NCBI RefSeq assembly: GCF_963678975.1
Contig: NC_089281.1
Coordinates: 25,896,765-25,960,764 of the forward strand
DNA length: 64,000 nt
Origin: Dysidea avara
Taxonomy: Eukaryota > Porifera > Demospongiae > Dictyoceratida > Dysideidae
Direction: 5' to 3'
Below are positions 11,332-34,800 of the stretch, piece by piece. Under the pieces are notes generated by a model that was not told the DNA's origin, made no database searches, and saw only the letters and a list, made by a program, of their open reading frames with translations. The position numbers and the translations under genes are program-made. Positions within the stretch are counted from its first letter, which is position 1. Each line of letters starts with the position of its first letter.

Positions 11332-13015
11332 TAATTCCATCTGTTTGGAACTTTATAGAACAAGACATTTGTATAACCATACTTGTTGGATTCATCACAA
11401 ATTTTAATACCAACAGTGATACACTCTAATGGTTACTAAGAAAGCTGCTGCATTAAAGCCAGACAAAGTGCTTTGTGTAAATTTAAAGTGAAGGAGATGC
11501 GTTGCCAGTTTGTCTATGGCTATATACATGCATAGTCAGGTGTATAACACACTTGTACAGTATGTAACAGGCCTAATATAATTGTGTACACGCATTACAC
11601 TTTAAGGTTCATCTGTTATATATGAGTGTAAAAAGCCTAATATAATTTTGTTCATGAAAAAGCTATATGTCATGTCTTAACATTATCTGAACATGTTTGT
11701 AGTACACTTTATATGCAAAACACAGTATATAGTAGTTTTGGGCTCTTCCCTTAGTGGTTAAGATAGTCTTATTGTCACTGCAAGCTGCTAAGGTAATTTA
11801 ATAGCATTTATAGGGTTTAGTCTAGTCACATAAACATTACATCATTTATAATGTAATAACTAACTTTTTTATTGCTAATTGGCAATATATTTTTATCCCC
11901 TTTACTTTTGTGTAGTCACTTGGATCATAAGTTGATCAATACTCAATAGGGAGTTATCAGATAACTTGAGATCCAGAATCCGCTGTGCTATACAAGAGGA
12001 GAATGACTGAAGAAAGCATGTATATAAGTTTGAATAATGGACAGTGTGCACAGCTATCTATAACTGCTGTTCATGAGTAAGCCAATAATGCAGCAAAGTT
12101 GATGGTGCTATTATTGAGCCACTGAAAATCTAACCGGCCAAAAATTTGTTGAACTTGCCATAACAGATAATCTAGTGAATAGTTCTAAAACTGAGTCGTG
12201 TGTGTGTGGACAGCATAGCCATTTAAAATCCTTCAAATGCTGCCTATGCTTAGTGTGTGTACAAAAATACAGCACTAAGGAACATGCCTCTCTCATGCTG
12301 TGTTTACCATACACGTGTCAGCAGTGCTTTAAGCAATGAAGAAATAATCACCTTGCAATTGTGGTAATCAATCAGCAATACTCTGCACAGCCCAATACAT
12401 TAAGTCATCTCCTCAGACAATCCGGCTCTGTTGATGTTGAAGGGGCACAACATACATGCAACACCTGGAATGACATAACAGGTTCGATCAGAAATTCCCT
12501 TCAGCTATGGCTTCATATAGTAAGTGTGCATAGACAAAGGTGGTGTTAAGCCTTACAAATGGTAGAAACTTGCACTGCAAGAATAGACGGTAACTACTGG
12601 CATCATTGATATAAATATATATACAGTAACAGCCATAGCTGATAAAGCATGTCACTTTAGAAGAAGGGATACTGCTCTTAAGAGAGAGAAGAACCATCAT
12701 TGCATGGGATGTATATTAAAACACACAATTACAATACCTTGGACACACGCATATGACTACAAAAGGCACAGTACAAACATGGCAAGGAAAAGTACTAATA
12801 TTGTCAAACATCATACAGCACAGTATACTGTACATTAGGGACCATGGAGGTTAGCACCTTTTCAAAAAAATATTGACAAGAAATCAGTCTCACAATAGCT
12901 TCATGGTGCCTTGGCAGTATTGGTTAAGGAGAAAAGGATCCAAGCTAAATGTAGATTGCTACAGAATTTTTAAACAAAAATGTTCAGTGGAATTTTCTGC
13001 TGACTGACTGACTGA

Positions 13016-13384
<369 letters not shown>

Positions 13385-14859
13385 GGCCAGCCGGCCTAAT
13401 GCTTTCAGACAAGTGTAACTCCAACGGCTAAGGCTACGGGTTTCAGTGATTTTTTTCATTGTTCAGCCTAACAGGTGCCTTTTGGATGTGCATCATGGAC
13501 TTACTTTTGTGTCCCATTTCTTTTTGCTGACAGCCTCAAGGTGTCAATTCGCAGTAGCTCGATGGTGGCTTCCCTGTGTTTGTAAATGAGGATCGTGCAT
13601 ATTTTTCATTAAAAAATTCCAGGTGTCTGAATTGATCAGTGTTGCCATGTTGTAAATAAAGTTCATAGATTTATGAACTTTTTGTCTTGTTTATGAACCT
13701 GAAATAATCTATGAACTTTTAGGAATCTTAGGCTGTGACCTTTTCTTTGTTCTTCAGTGCCCTACTAATCCAGAGATCTACCTATTTATAATGTGTGGGC
13801 TTGGTACATGCTGGTTTTTGGAGGGTGACCATTGGACCGGATTTATGAACTTTTTATGAAAAAAAATTTTTTTCACATGATCATTTGGAGCAATCGTCTG
13901 GCAACACTGGAATTGATTGCAGAGGTGCTTCCCCTAAGAAATGTATTGCAAAAGTAGTTGTGTGAGAAAAAAAGATGGATATAGAAATTGAAAATGGCTT
14001 ATCTTTTGTTTCTGTCCCTTGCAATTACCACATGCTGTAATGGAAGAGCATATATTGCTACCACATGGTTTTGTATTTGCATCAAACAAAATTTGGTTTT
14101 GCCTCCAAACTTGTCATATTTGGTTATCCAGCTTCCAGCCCTAACATAGTGGATCAAGAGTAAGTATAGTACCTTCCAAAGAATTACTTGCAGATTCATG
14201 CAAACACAAGCTGTGCTATATAGTGTGCTAGTCTTCCAGTTGGAGGAAGTTCAGTTCTGGAGAATCAATTCTGCACCGTTTTCTAACAAATTTCAGAGTG
14301 TTTAATGAATTAGTCTGTTACTATAACAAATAACCAAACCCAACCCCATCCAACCTGTTTGACTGTTGCATTGTGATCCATCATCGACTCTGCAATTGTT
14401 TGCAAATCCTATTAGTTTCCTCATTAGGCCAACTTTATCCTGAAAATGTTTTGAGTAGAAAAAATACGATGTTACAATAGGACCTGTTTACCCAATTACG
14501 TAGATCACTAATTATCAAGTTTTTAGTTTCTGAATGAAATAAATAATTGCCATGCTCATGCAGCTTCCAGTAGTACCCGAGTATATCAGTGTCAACAGCA
14601 ACTTCAGTTTCATGTTTCATGCACAATGAACAGTCATTGTGTCAGCATCTCCAGTACTCTGATGCACAGCCTGGCTATATCATCTCTCTAATCAAAGAAT
14701 TTATTTTTCTTTTCATTTACAAGACAAAGAGTCTGATGTTTGTAAGCTCCATTCAGCTGAGTACTTGCTCATAATGTCTGAGATACTCATAGATGGTATA
14801 ATGTGCTCATTTCTGTCAACACAGCTTTTTCATATTTTCCTATATATACTTTAAGGGAG

Positions 14860-15339
14860 CACTAACTATTGTACGGGATGTGATTAAAAACTGTAAGAAA
14901 CTAACATGTGTTACAATTTATGGCGGCAATGTACCACTGAATTCAGCTCATAATCACAATCTACAACAATTATACATTGACTCAACACACACTGATGTTC
15001 CTGATCACTTTATGACTTCAGTTTCAGCTCATGGTGGACTGGTACATGTTGTGATGATAGTAGAACATTTGACATTCAAAGGTGTAACATCTCTTGTGCA
15101 GAACTCTCCCAAACTGATAAAATTACATTTGTGTGTTACCGGTAGTGCTGCGAAAACATATACATCATGTGGATGAGAGTATTGAGAGTTTTAGTGACAA
15201 ACTGGAGAAAATGTTTTGGAACAGAAAATTATTTACAGCCGGACACTACATGATGTATCAGAATAACCGTCCAAATAGTCTATCATGTGAGCTATGGGAA
15301 CATGGCATAGGACTTGTACCATTTCTATGGAATTATTAA
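14860..15339 (+). pseudogene. F-box/LRR-type gene, copy C, 5'-truncated and frameshifted
   Basis: Similarity to the C-terminal part of copy B begins abruptly about 20 bp right of the palindrome's outer edge. It opens in the segment equivalent to PTVVQDAINSCKELECV and runs through NLQQLYI, FMTSVSAHGGLVHVV and LVQNSPKLIKL. The frame then hits TGA at about 15,174. The homologous continuation (SDKLEKMFWNRKLF ... LWNY) lies one frame over and ends TAA at 15,339. The 5' two-thirds, including the F-box, are missing. It reads as a gene remnant broken by whatever created the palindrome, plus one later frameshift. A functional exon spliced to distant sequence is possible but unlikely. Confidence 0.65.
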
Positions 15340-15483
15340 TAGTGACTACACTATAATATTAGCAACATGTATATAGCTGTTTGTTTAGTTAACAACTAGT
15401 GATGGTTTTGACTGTTTTGTAAGCCATGACTTCAGGAATAAAACTTGGCTTGAAATTATCAACTTAATAATGAAGTAGGAATC

Positions 15484-15632
15484 CAGATGATAAAAAGTAG
15501 TGAAACAAATGATGGTATTACAATCCCTACATTAGCATATTACAACAAGGTTGAATGCCAAAGTAGAGATTTACCCACTTTGCTATGCCGTAATACCATC
15601 ATTAATCTCATTTTACTACCTTTTATCACCTG
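15484..15632. mobile_element. Short inverted-repeat element (MITE-like)
   Basis: The ends are inverted and imperfect: CAGATGATAAAAAGTAGTG at the left and CTACCTTTTATCACCTG at the right. Inside them ATGATGGTATTAC is opposed by GTAATACCATCAT. The core of about 60 bp has no coding capacity. Confidence 0.55.
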
Positions 15633-17092
15633 CAGCTAGATCCCTTAATTTTTTTTTGTCATAGCATGCAGCCGAGAGTTATTACATGTGTGACTGTTTT
15701 ATTAGGATAACTTCTGTATTAGTGTATTTAACAAGTCAGCCCTCTTGGGGTGTGGTCACTATTCCTTAATTTCACTGTGGTATTGTACATACAGCTAAAC
15801 CAATATGGGTGTGTGGTTATTGTGTTCAAGTAATAAGAGGTGTGCCTATATGCTTTATTGTTATACCGCTATACAGTAACTGCAAGAGCTAATTTGTGAT
15901 TGCTGAATCCCTTGAGTTCTTGAACACCAACATATTACTCCAACTGTATAAATCTCTTGTTTGTCCCATATTAGAAATTTAGAATATGGGAATAGTAGAT
16001 GGTGAGTCCATAGTTCATACTCAGCAATCAGTTGCAGAGAAGAGCTACCCAAAGTTAGTGAATAAAATTAAAGACTTATTGACAGATTACACACCACCTA
16101 AACTTACCATCCCTCAAATGTCAATGTTGCAGAAGGGATTTAATCAACATGATATATAGACTGTATGTTGGACATTGATTATCCTTCAATCTGCTTCTGT
16201 GACATGCGATCACAAAATCACATGCTACCTGTTTGCCATGCCATCATTTTTTTCAGTAAGAGTTGCAAATGATATAGATTTCCAGGTGATTTAATTCAAT
16301 TGATTTGTTTAAGACACACATAGATAGATTTTATTATATGATCACTAATATGATATTGTGTTTAGATCAGGCTTTTGCCTTCTTATCCGTGCCCCCAATA
16401 ATTCCATAACCAAATAATAAGAGTTATTATTTATACTAATAATAACAATTAACCAAGATTGTCATTAATGGGTACAAGTTACAGGTATCTAAATGGGGAT
16501 GGCTCAGAAGTAAACAGCTATTGGAGTTGCACCAGACCATCTATGACTAGACCCATTTTCCCCACTCAATACACGGAAAAGAGATATCTCAGTGGCCACG
16601 TGAGACTATACTATGCTACCATTTATACCATATTAGGTGGATATTTAAAACTCCACTAAAATAGATCAATACTCCCTAATAGAGCAGTCAGTGGAAACTG
16701 AAAACTGCATGAGCCACTCAAATGGGTAGTTTCTTAGATTGATACTCTCTATTAGAACAGTCACTTCACAGTGAAATACTCTAATAGAGCATTCACTAAT
16801 TAAAATGTTCCAAGATAATTGTAAGAAATTAAATTTTGTTAACCTAGAGGCATAATGCAAGCATAATGGGAGCACTGAAGAGCATAATAGGTGAAAATTT
16901 TGCCTGAAAACAGTTGGGGCAAAATTTGAGCATATTTGACTCAGGCTTAACAATTGGTAAGTTGCAGACTCTTCTTTTAGTTATCCATAATCAGTTATAA
17001 TAGGACTACTTGCTAGATGAGATCAGACAAGCTCATCTGAGGTATACTATAGTATATTCTAGTAATAGTGTTCACATGTATTGGTTTTACAG
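15633..17092. other. Mostly non-coding stretch; upstream exons of a plus-strand gene may hide here
   Basis: I see no exon that I can name. A 66-codon frame at 16,459-16,659 follows an acceptor-like TTACAG but has no recognisable motif. Several copies of the near-palindromic word CTCTAATAGAG(CA) occur around 16,670-16,800. If the terminal exon at 17,093 is real, its upstream exons should lie here. Confidence 0.35.
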
Positions 17093-17195
17093 CCGTACTC
17101 CTGCCAAAGTTAACTATTATAACTTCAAGAAAGATGAGGAAGATGTAGCTACACTAGCCCATGCAGCCTGCAAATTGGGATTGCAGCTGGTTTAA
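17093..17195 (+). CDS. Possible terminal exon of an unidentified gene
   Basis: A good acceptor (TTGGTTTTACAG, AG at 17,091-17,092) precedes a frame coding about 33 residues, with blocks AKVNYYNFKKDEEDVATLAH and ACKLGLQLV, and then TAA. A poly(A) signal AATAAA lies about 85 bp further on (17,278-17,283). The composition looks like protein rather than chance, and the exon would meet the 3' end of tankyrase tail-to-tail. I do not recognise the family and could not place the upstream exons with confidence. Confidence 0.4.
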
Positions 17196-17698
17196 TAGAA
17201 TATGGATTCCAGCTGTGTGCTTACCTTTGCTCCTATTGTAGCAATGACTTTTGTTTTTCCATTTTATTAATGTACTTAATAAAACTACAAAGTTGCACGT
17301 AACAACACTGAATAACTTCTTTTTGAGGTGTACCTTTGAAACATGTCCAAACACGGCTTTTCTACATTAATTTATGCCCACTCATGCAAGTGTTGCATTA
17401 TAAATAGGTGGTTAAACAGTTTGAGGAAAACTACAATATACAAAATTGAATATGCATAGATACTGGTGTTGGAGTTGATTTTTCTGGAGATCACAAGATA
17501 GTAAATGAGTCTTCGTTGATGTAAAATATAATTATAACCTACTCAAATACCTGGCTACAAGAGTATATATTTTACCAACAATGGATCCAATTATCTTCTC
17601 ATTATAACATTTTATCGTACTATAATTATAATTTACCGTACATTACGCATGCCTGCAAAGTGATGAATACAAAAATATTACAAAATGTTCAGTAACTA

Positions 17699-28807
<11,109 letters not shown>

Positions 28808-28888
28808 CTCGTCCGGTTAGGCGCCAACCAACCAACCAACAAAATAATTACTAGAGGCGTCTAAGTACACCGATAAGGCACGTGATAC
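28808..28888. promoter_or_regulatory. 81-bp divergent promoter between tankyrase and WDR6
   Basis: The two start codons face away from each other with only 81 bp between them, so this interval must hold both 5' untranslated leaders, or the promoters must overlap coding DNA. It contains GGCGCC (28,820-28,825), a CCAA tandem repeat and a CACGTG E-box (28,879-28,884). No TATA box is visible in either direction. The E-box could bind bHLH factors of the Myc/USF type; that is an inference from the motif. Confidence 0.75.
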
Positions 28889-31800
28889 ATGTCTTCATCT
28901 TTTGTCAAAAGCTGTCAGTTTATTTTACCAGTCACCGCGTTAGAGTTCGTGGATATTAATGGTGCCCAACTTATTTATGCAGGTGAATTAGACTACTTAC
29001 TAAATGCATAGATGGGATTTCGTGAAGTATTTACTTATTTCTGTAATTACACAATTAGGTATTGGTCCACGATTGCTGTTACTGACAGAAGACGGATCGT
29101 GTAGGTCACACAGTGACGTGTTAATACATCACAGTATCCATGGTATTCGATGTGATGGTGCCTTAAGCCGTGTGGCTGTGTTTGGTCAGAAAGCTGTTGC
29201 TATAGTAACTATTGACCACAAGACATTTAGGTCAGTGTATTGATGTTATACCCCACCTACCCCAGGTTGAGAAGTGCGAGTTTTATTTGACATTCATTAT
29301 CCCTGGGAACAGCAAATCCCCACCTCTTATAAACCATGCATTTATACTTTCAATGCTTGTGAATTACCTGTGCAAATGTGCCTACCATGGGGACATCTTC
29401 AGGTGACAAATCTGTAGTCTAGCAAACTGGATCCTTTTCTGCATAGGGCATTATCACTTTATATAAGTACCCGCAGAAGAATATCTGGACCAAAACCTTG
29501 TGAATGTATAGATTATAATTATAGCATTATTCTAATCATAAAGGTGGCCTACCCGCACATTTTATGACTCGGAGCAAATGTTGTACCTATATTCCAGCCA
29601 AGTTCATGGAAGGTGGTCCAGACTCCCCAGACCCTAGGTGCTTATACTAAGAGCAGTTGATACAACAATCGGCACACTCCTTTTTGGAGTAATACAAAAA
29701 AAGGAAGGGAATGGGTAACCTTTGGTGGCTATAGTTGATTGTGTAGTTTGAGTGCAGTGAGTTTGGCAAATTTACTGAAGTTAGACACTACTCTATTATT
29801 ACGTATTGTTGCTTATACTGCAAGCAATTATGCCCCTTTTGGCCTTGTGGCCTGCAAGGTAATAAATCAGTTTCTATTTTTTATTTCCACCAGGTTTTTT
29901 TGACTTTGATTGTGCTCTATCTGTATTGTGTGCGTTTCTTGTCCTTGTGCTGTATTGTGTACTACATGTGCAGTGTTGGGACAGTTACTTTTTAAATGTA
30001 ACTTGTTACATATTACATATTATTTGTGACCGAGCCTGCAAAAATAGGGCATGTGGGCACAACTACACCTCGACACACAGCATCTCATATCTCAGTGCTG
30101 GGATGGAATACTTTTATTCTGTAGTTTGTATGTTAAAGCCAACTAATGTTTTAATACATGCTGAAAATTGCATGGCCAAGCAATAATGGAATGCGAAGTT
30201 ATGATAAATTAAAGTTTGGAAAAGTAGGCAATTTTTTTGTGCCCACATGCCCTATTTTTGCAGGCCTGGTCACATATACAACTGAACTATTTAGTTACAG
30301 TTACATATTACCCATATAATAAAGTAACTATAATAATATTACATATTATATTACTTTGTGTCCACAGCCTTAAGTTGTCACGTGTGACACTACAACTTTA
30401 TCACGTGACATGATTGCGTTGTTGGACAATGTGCATATCTTGGTTATATGCAAGAAGCTGGTGAATAAGCTTCATTTAGTAGGCTTCGTTACTTCATAGT
30501 GGCTAGACGTTACTCAGTGGATTACTAACGAGATTAGTAACTTCATTACTTAAAGTAATAATATTACATAATATTAGATTTGTTACAGTAACTTCATTAC
30601 TTAGGTAACGCGTTACATTTGCAAGTAAAATAACTTGAGTTATATTACCAACTTTTATAGCTTATTTCGTTACATTACTTCATTACCACAAAAGTAATAA
30701 TTATTATGTAACGTGTTAAGGGAAGCACCCAAATACAGGCTATGCCTTTTGCTGCCATTTTGACAAACGCTGTACATAGCTCTGTTCAATCACTCTAACA
30801 GAGCTTACCCTAATAGAACATACATTTGTTAGCAAAAAGATACTGTGTGTGTGTATGTGTGTGTGTGTAAAGTTTATTGTTTAGTCTTCTAGCTCTACAT
30901 ACACTGTATGTACAGTACATTAGCAAATTCATTTCTTTCAGTATCAACTGTGTCAAGCCAGTCACAGAATTGTCAGATTGGATCCTTGATGTGTACTGGC
31001 CGAGTACAGGCAATAATGTTGTGGGTGTGTCCTTTATTAGTGTGTTGTACTAACATGTGATACCCACCAGGTATCACATGAGCTGACATGCCATGCCCAC
31101 CAAGCATCACATGAGCTAGCTGTAGTCACAGCACACAACTCCATATTAATATGGAACTGGTCAGAGGACAAGTGTAATGAAGTGATCAATAGTGAAGTGA
31201 ACTGTATACTGTATCCTTAGTTCCTTACCTGTACAGTACATATGTTATACCAAGAGTAAAAAATAATCCTTATCATTCACTCTTGGTAATACTTAATGCA
31301 GTGGAACCTTACTATACTGCAAGAAATGTTGATGAAAGAATAAGGTGTTGACTAAGTTAAATTTTAATTTGTCAATATCGTCTAACAGTGGATGTTCAGA
31401 TCTTTGATCAACATTCAAAGTTTATGAACTGTGTATTCATCAATTTTTCCTTCCATTAAAATTTCCTGTCATGACACCCATACACTTCCCATAATTAGTG
31501 CACAGACCAAAGAAAATTAGGAGATAATTTGGTAAATAATTATGAGGATTTGCTACTATTTTTTTGTTGCTTAAATGCAGCTAACTGCTTGGAACATAGC
31601 TATACTCCTTCATTCCATAATGTGATTAGATATTCTGCTAGGTGCTTTGGTAGCACACGTCATGACTTATGTGTTGCTGTGGGAACTGTGTTTAATGAGG
31701 TGCTGGTGTGGGCAGCATCAGGAACATCACAAGATAATAGGGTAATGGTTGCCGTGACACTGAAAGGTCATGAGGTACACACTACATGTACAAGGATCAC

Positions 31801-34800
31801 GTGATGTGGGTCTTTATAGGGAGTGATATTCTCAGTAAGATTCAGTAACCATGGCGACCATATATGTTCAGTGTCTGATGACAGGAGTGTACGCCTATGG
31901 CAACTACCCGATCACTATAGCGACCAGACTGGGTGAGTTGGAACAGTGTCATATTCTTCTGATTTGTAGTAGTATTAGTCTTGTGTAGCCAGACCCTTTT
32001 CTTTCTTTGTGTGGGGGCGAGAAAGAAAAGGGTCTGGTGAACATAGTATGGTATTGTCGTTGGACTATCCCAAGATTGTGGGGATTCTACTGCGCAGCTT
32101 CCGGATTGTTGATTGGCACGAATGACAAATTTGCCAATATTTGCGTCATTTGCATTCTGTTACTATAGCTACTACCAAGAGTTTATAACTTCCCATTATA
32201 AACTCTTGCTACTACTGAAATATCTATGGCAACAGGATGCAAATGCAGCAGATCACGTCATTTGCACCCACAAACAATCCGGAAGCTGCGCAGTAGAATC
32301 CCCACAATCTCGGGATAGCCCAACGATGATGCTATACTATGTTCACCAGACCCTTTTCTTTTCCCGCCCCCACACAAAAGAAAGAAAAGTGTCTGGCTAC
32401 ACGAGACTATAGTAGTATAGCATACTTGTTTGGAGGACACTCTATAATGTCTGTTTTGTGGTAGTCCTAGTTGAATGGTATACAGTATATACATCTTAAC
32501 ACTAAATGGCTGGTCTTGAATGTGTTCATGAAAAGATTTTAATTGTAAGCTCTAAAATTAACTCACATTGTATAAATAAGTGCACCTTGCAGACAAAATA
32601 TATCTGACAGATTTTATTAAGAGTCAAATTTCCTACTATAAGTTTGTCTCATGCATTTTTATCATTATGAAACTCCTCTTCTAGTCTGGAGATCACACAG
32701 GCATCAGTGGTATTGTATGGACACACTGCTAGAGTGTGGGATGCCATCATCTTACCTAATGGCATTGTCAGCGTAGGAGAGGTCAGTAGACTGTGTACTC
32801 TTATTGTGTCATCACTAAGCACAACCCCTAGTTGTTTACGTGTGAGTGCATGTACTCATGAGGATCAGAGATTGGTCAGCCATTGTTAGAAGACATAACC
32901 TTTTTGTATCCATTGAGTGAAGTACCAAAAGGGATTTTGGCTATCCCAATTTTAATATTTTAGGCAATGACCACCTGTTTTTTCTAGCACTACATATATG
33001 TCTTTCTGTTAGGATGCTACTTGTCGAGTGTGGCGGATGACTGGAGAATGTGTGGGAGTGATAGAAGGGCACAAGGGGCGTGGCATTTGGAGCATGGGCA
33101 TTAATAAGAGCAACACTACAGTGGTAATCACACAGGTGACAGGTAACCATTTAGTTCCATGGTGATGTACAGGTAACTGGTGGAGCTGATGGTAGCATTA
33201 GAACCAATCACCTTGTTGCATTGGATGTTAACAAGGGAGTGGATGTGGCTACTGCTGCACCTAGCTGGGAGGTGTGGCTGCCTGGAACTAGCAAACAGTC
33301 CAGCCCACAATCACAAGTGCTTGTTGATAACAGTACTGCTCTAGTGTTGACCACTAACGGGTTAGTGTTCTGTTTTTAGATATGATCATGTGATCACTGT
33401 TCTAATTGTAGATGCTTATACCAAGTGAAATTTGATATGTCATTACCATCCAGCTCATGTGAGCTGTTTGAGGCAGACCCTATGTTTGCAGTATACTCCA
33501 TCATGTCACTGTCACCCTCTGGGAATAATCTTGTCATGGGTAGTTTGCAGGGATGTGTGAAGCTGTTGCCCCTGCCTTACAATGGTAGGTAACTAGTAGT
33601 GGGTGTTGGTCTTGTGCCACAGGTATGTGTGTTTGTGTGTAGTGTAGCAACTGCTAACATGAGTGCAAGTAAGGAACTCTAGCTTGGTCTTGCTAGGTAC
33701 AATTTTGAGTGCTATATATAGGACATGCCTATTGCCCCATTGTGACTTTCCATGACATCACCAACCCCCACTCTCTCTATAAATACAAATGGGACAATAT
33801 AGGTAGTTAACGTCACAATTGAGTGTGGTCAGTGTGATAGTAGATGGGAATGTTTCTGGTGTATAGAACATCCCCTCTTATTAATGTAAACAGGATGACT
33901 GGTTAGTATGGGCTAGGAGGAAATGCCTTGTGGTTTTGGGCTTGTATACATTTTACACATACCTATTCATACAGCTGTAGTATACATATTGTATTTTCTT
34001 TGCTCAAGTAACACCAAATTATCTAACTTAGAACCAGTCTCATATTCCATATAGCCTAAATATTTTAAAGGAGAAGATTTTGAGGTTTAGCAATGAAAAT
34101 TTGAAATAGTTAGACCTCCATAATGTCTAATACATTTTGGGATTATTTGCAAATCTGCAAAAAATCTTTTTAGCTACATTGCTCAACCTTGAAAATACTG
34201 TCCCTTGAAATACTTAAACTATACGGTATGTCTCTAATAAATATCCTCTGCTAAATGAAGACAAGGATTTCCAGCTGATTTACAATTTTATGAATAATAT
34301 AAACGCTATACAATTTTGTGTTCTGCCCCTTGCTATCTATCTTCAGTTGTCCCACTCCCACTGCAGGAGCTAGCTGCACCACTACTGCTCACAAGGGGAA
34401 GGTGTTCTCACTGAACTGGACCATGACTAACCTGTTGGTCAGCTGTGGGCCTGATGGCCACATGGTGAGGGGAATACCCCACTGTTTATGGTAGTGCTAA
34501 TGACGTAGACCACACCACTTTAGTGTTGTTGGAGGCTATCTGATGACAGGAATTTGATCAAAATGGCTGACATGTTGTTGCCATGGAGTAAACATCGTTG
34601 GTTATCTGCCATCACAGAAGAAGAAAAATCCCATCATCTTGTTGTTGGGGACAAGAAGGGATCAATACACACCTACCAGCTACTAACTGATGACAGGGAC
34701 CATGCTCAAGATGGTGGCCAGGTGGAGCCAAGCTTTACCCTAAAAGGCATACATGGTCCAAATGGAGTGACCCACCTGTGTTATAATGGTGGACATGTCT

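Noticed and set aside
29969..30720. Complete hAT element in WDR6 intron 2
   Set aside because: The left end CAGTGTTGGGACAGTTACTT looks right, but I found no matching inverted right end or 8-bp duplication, so only the nested inner element was reported as bounded.
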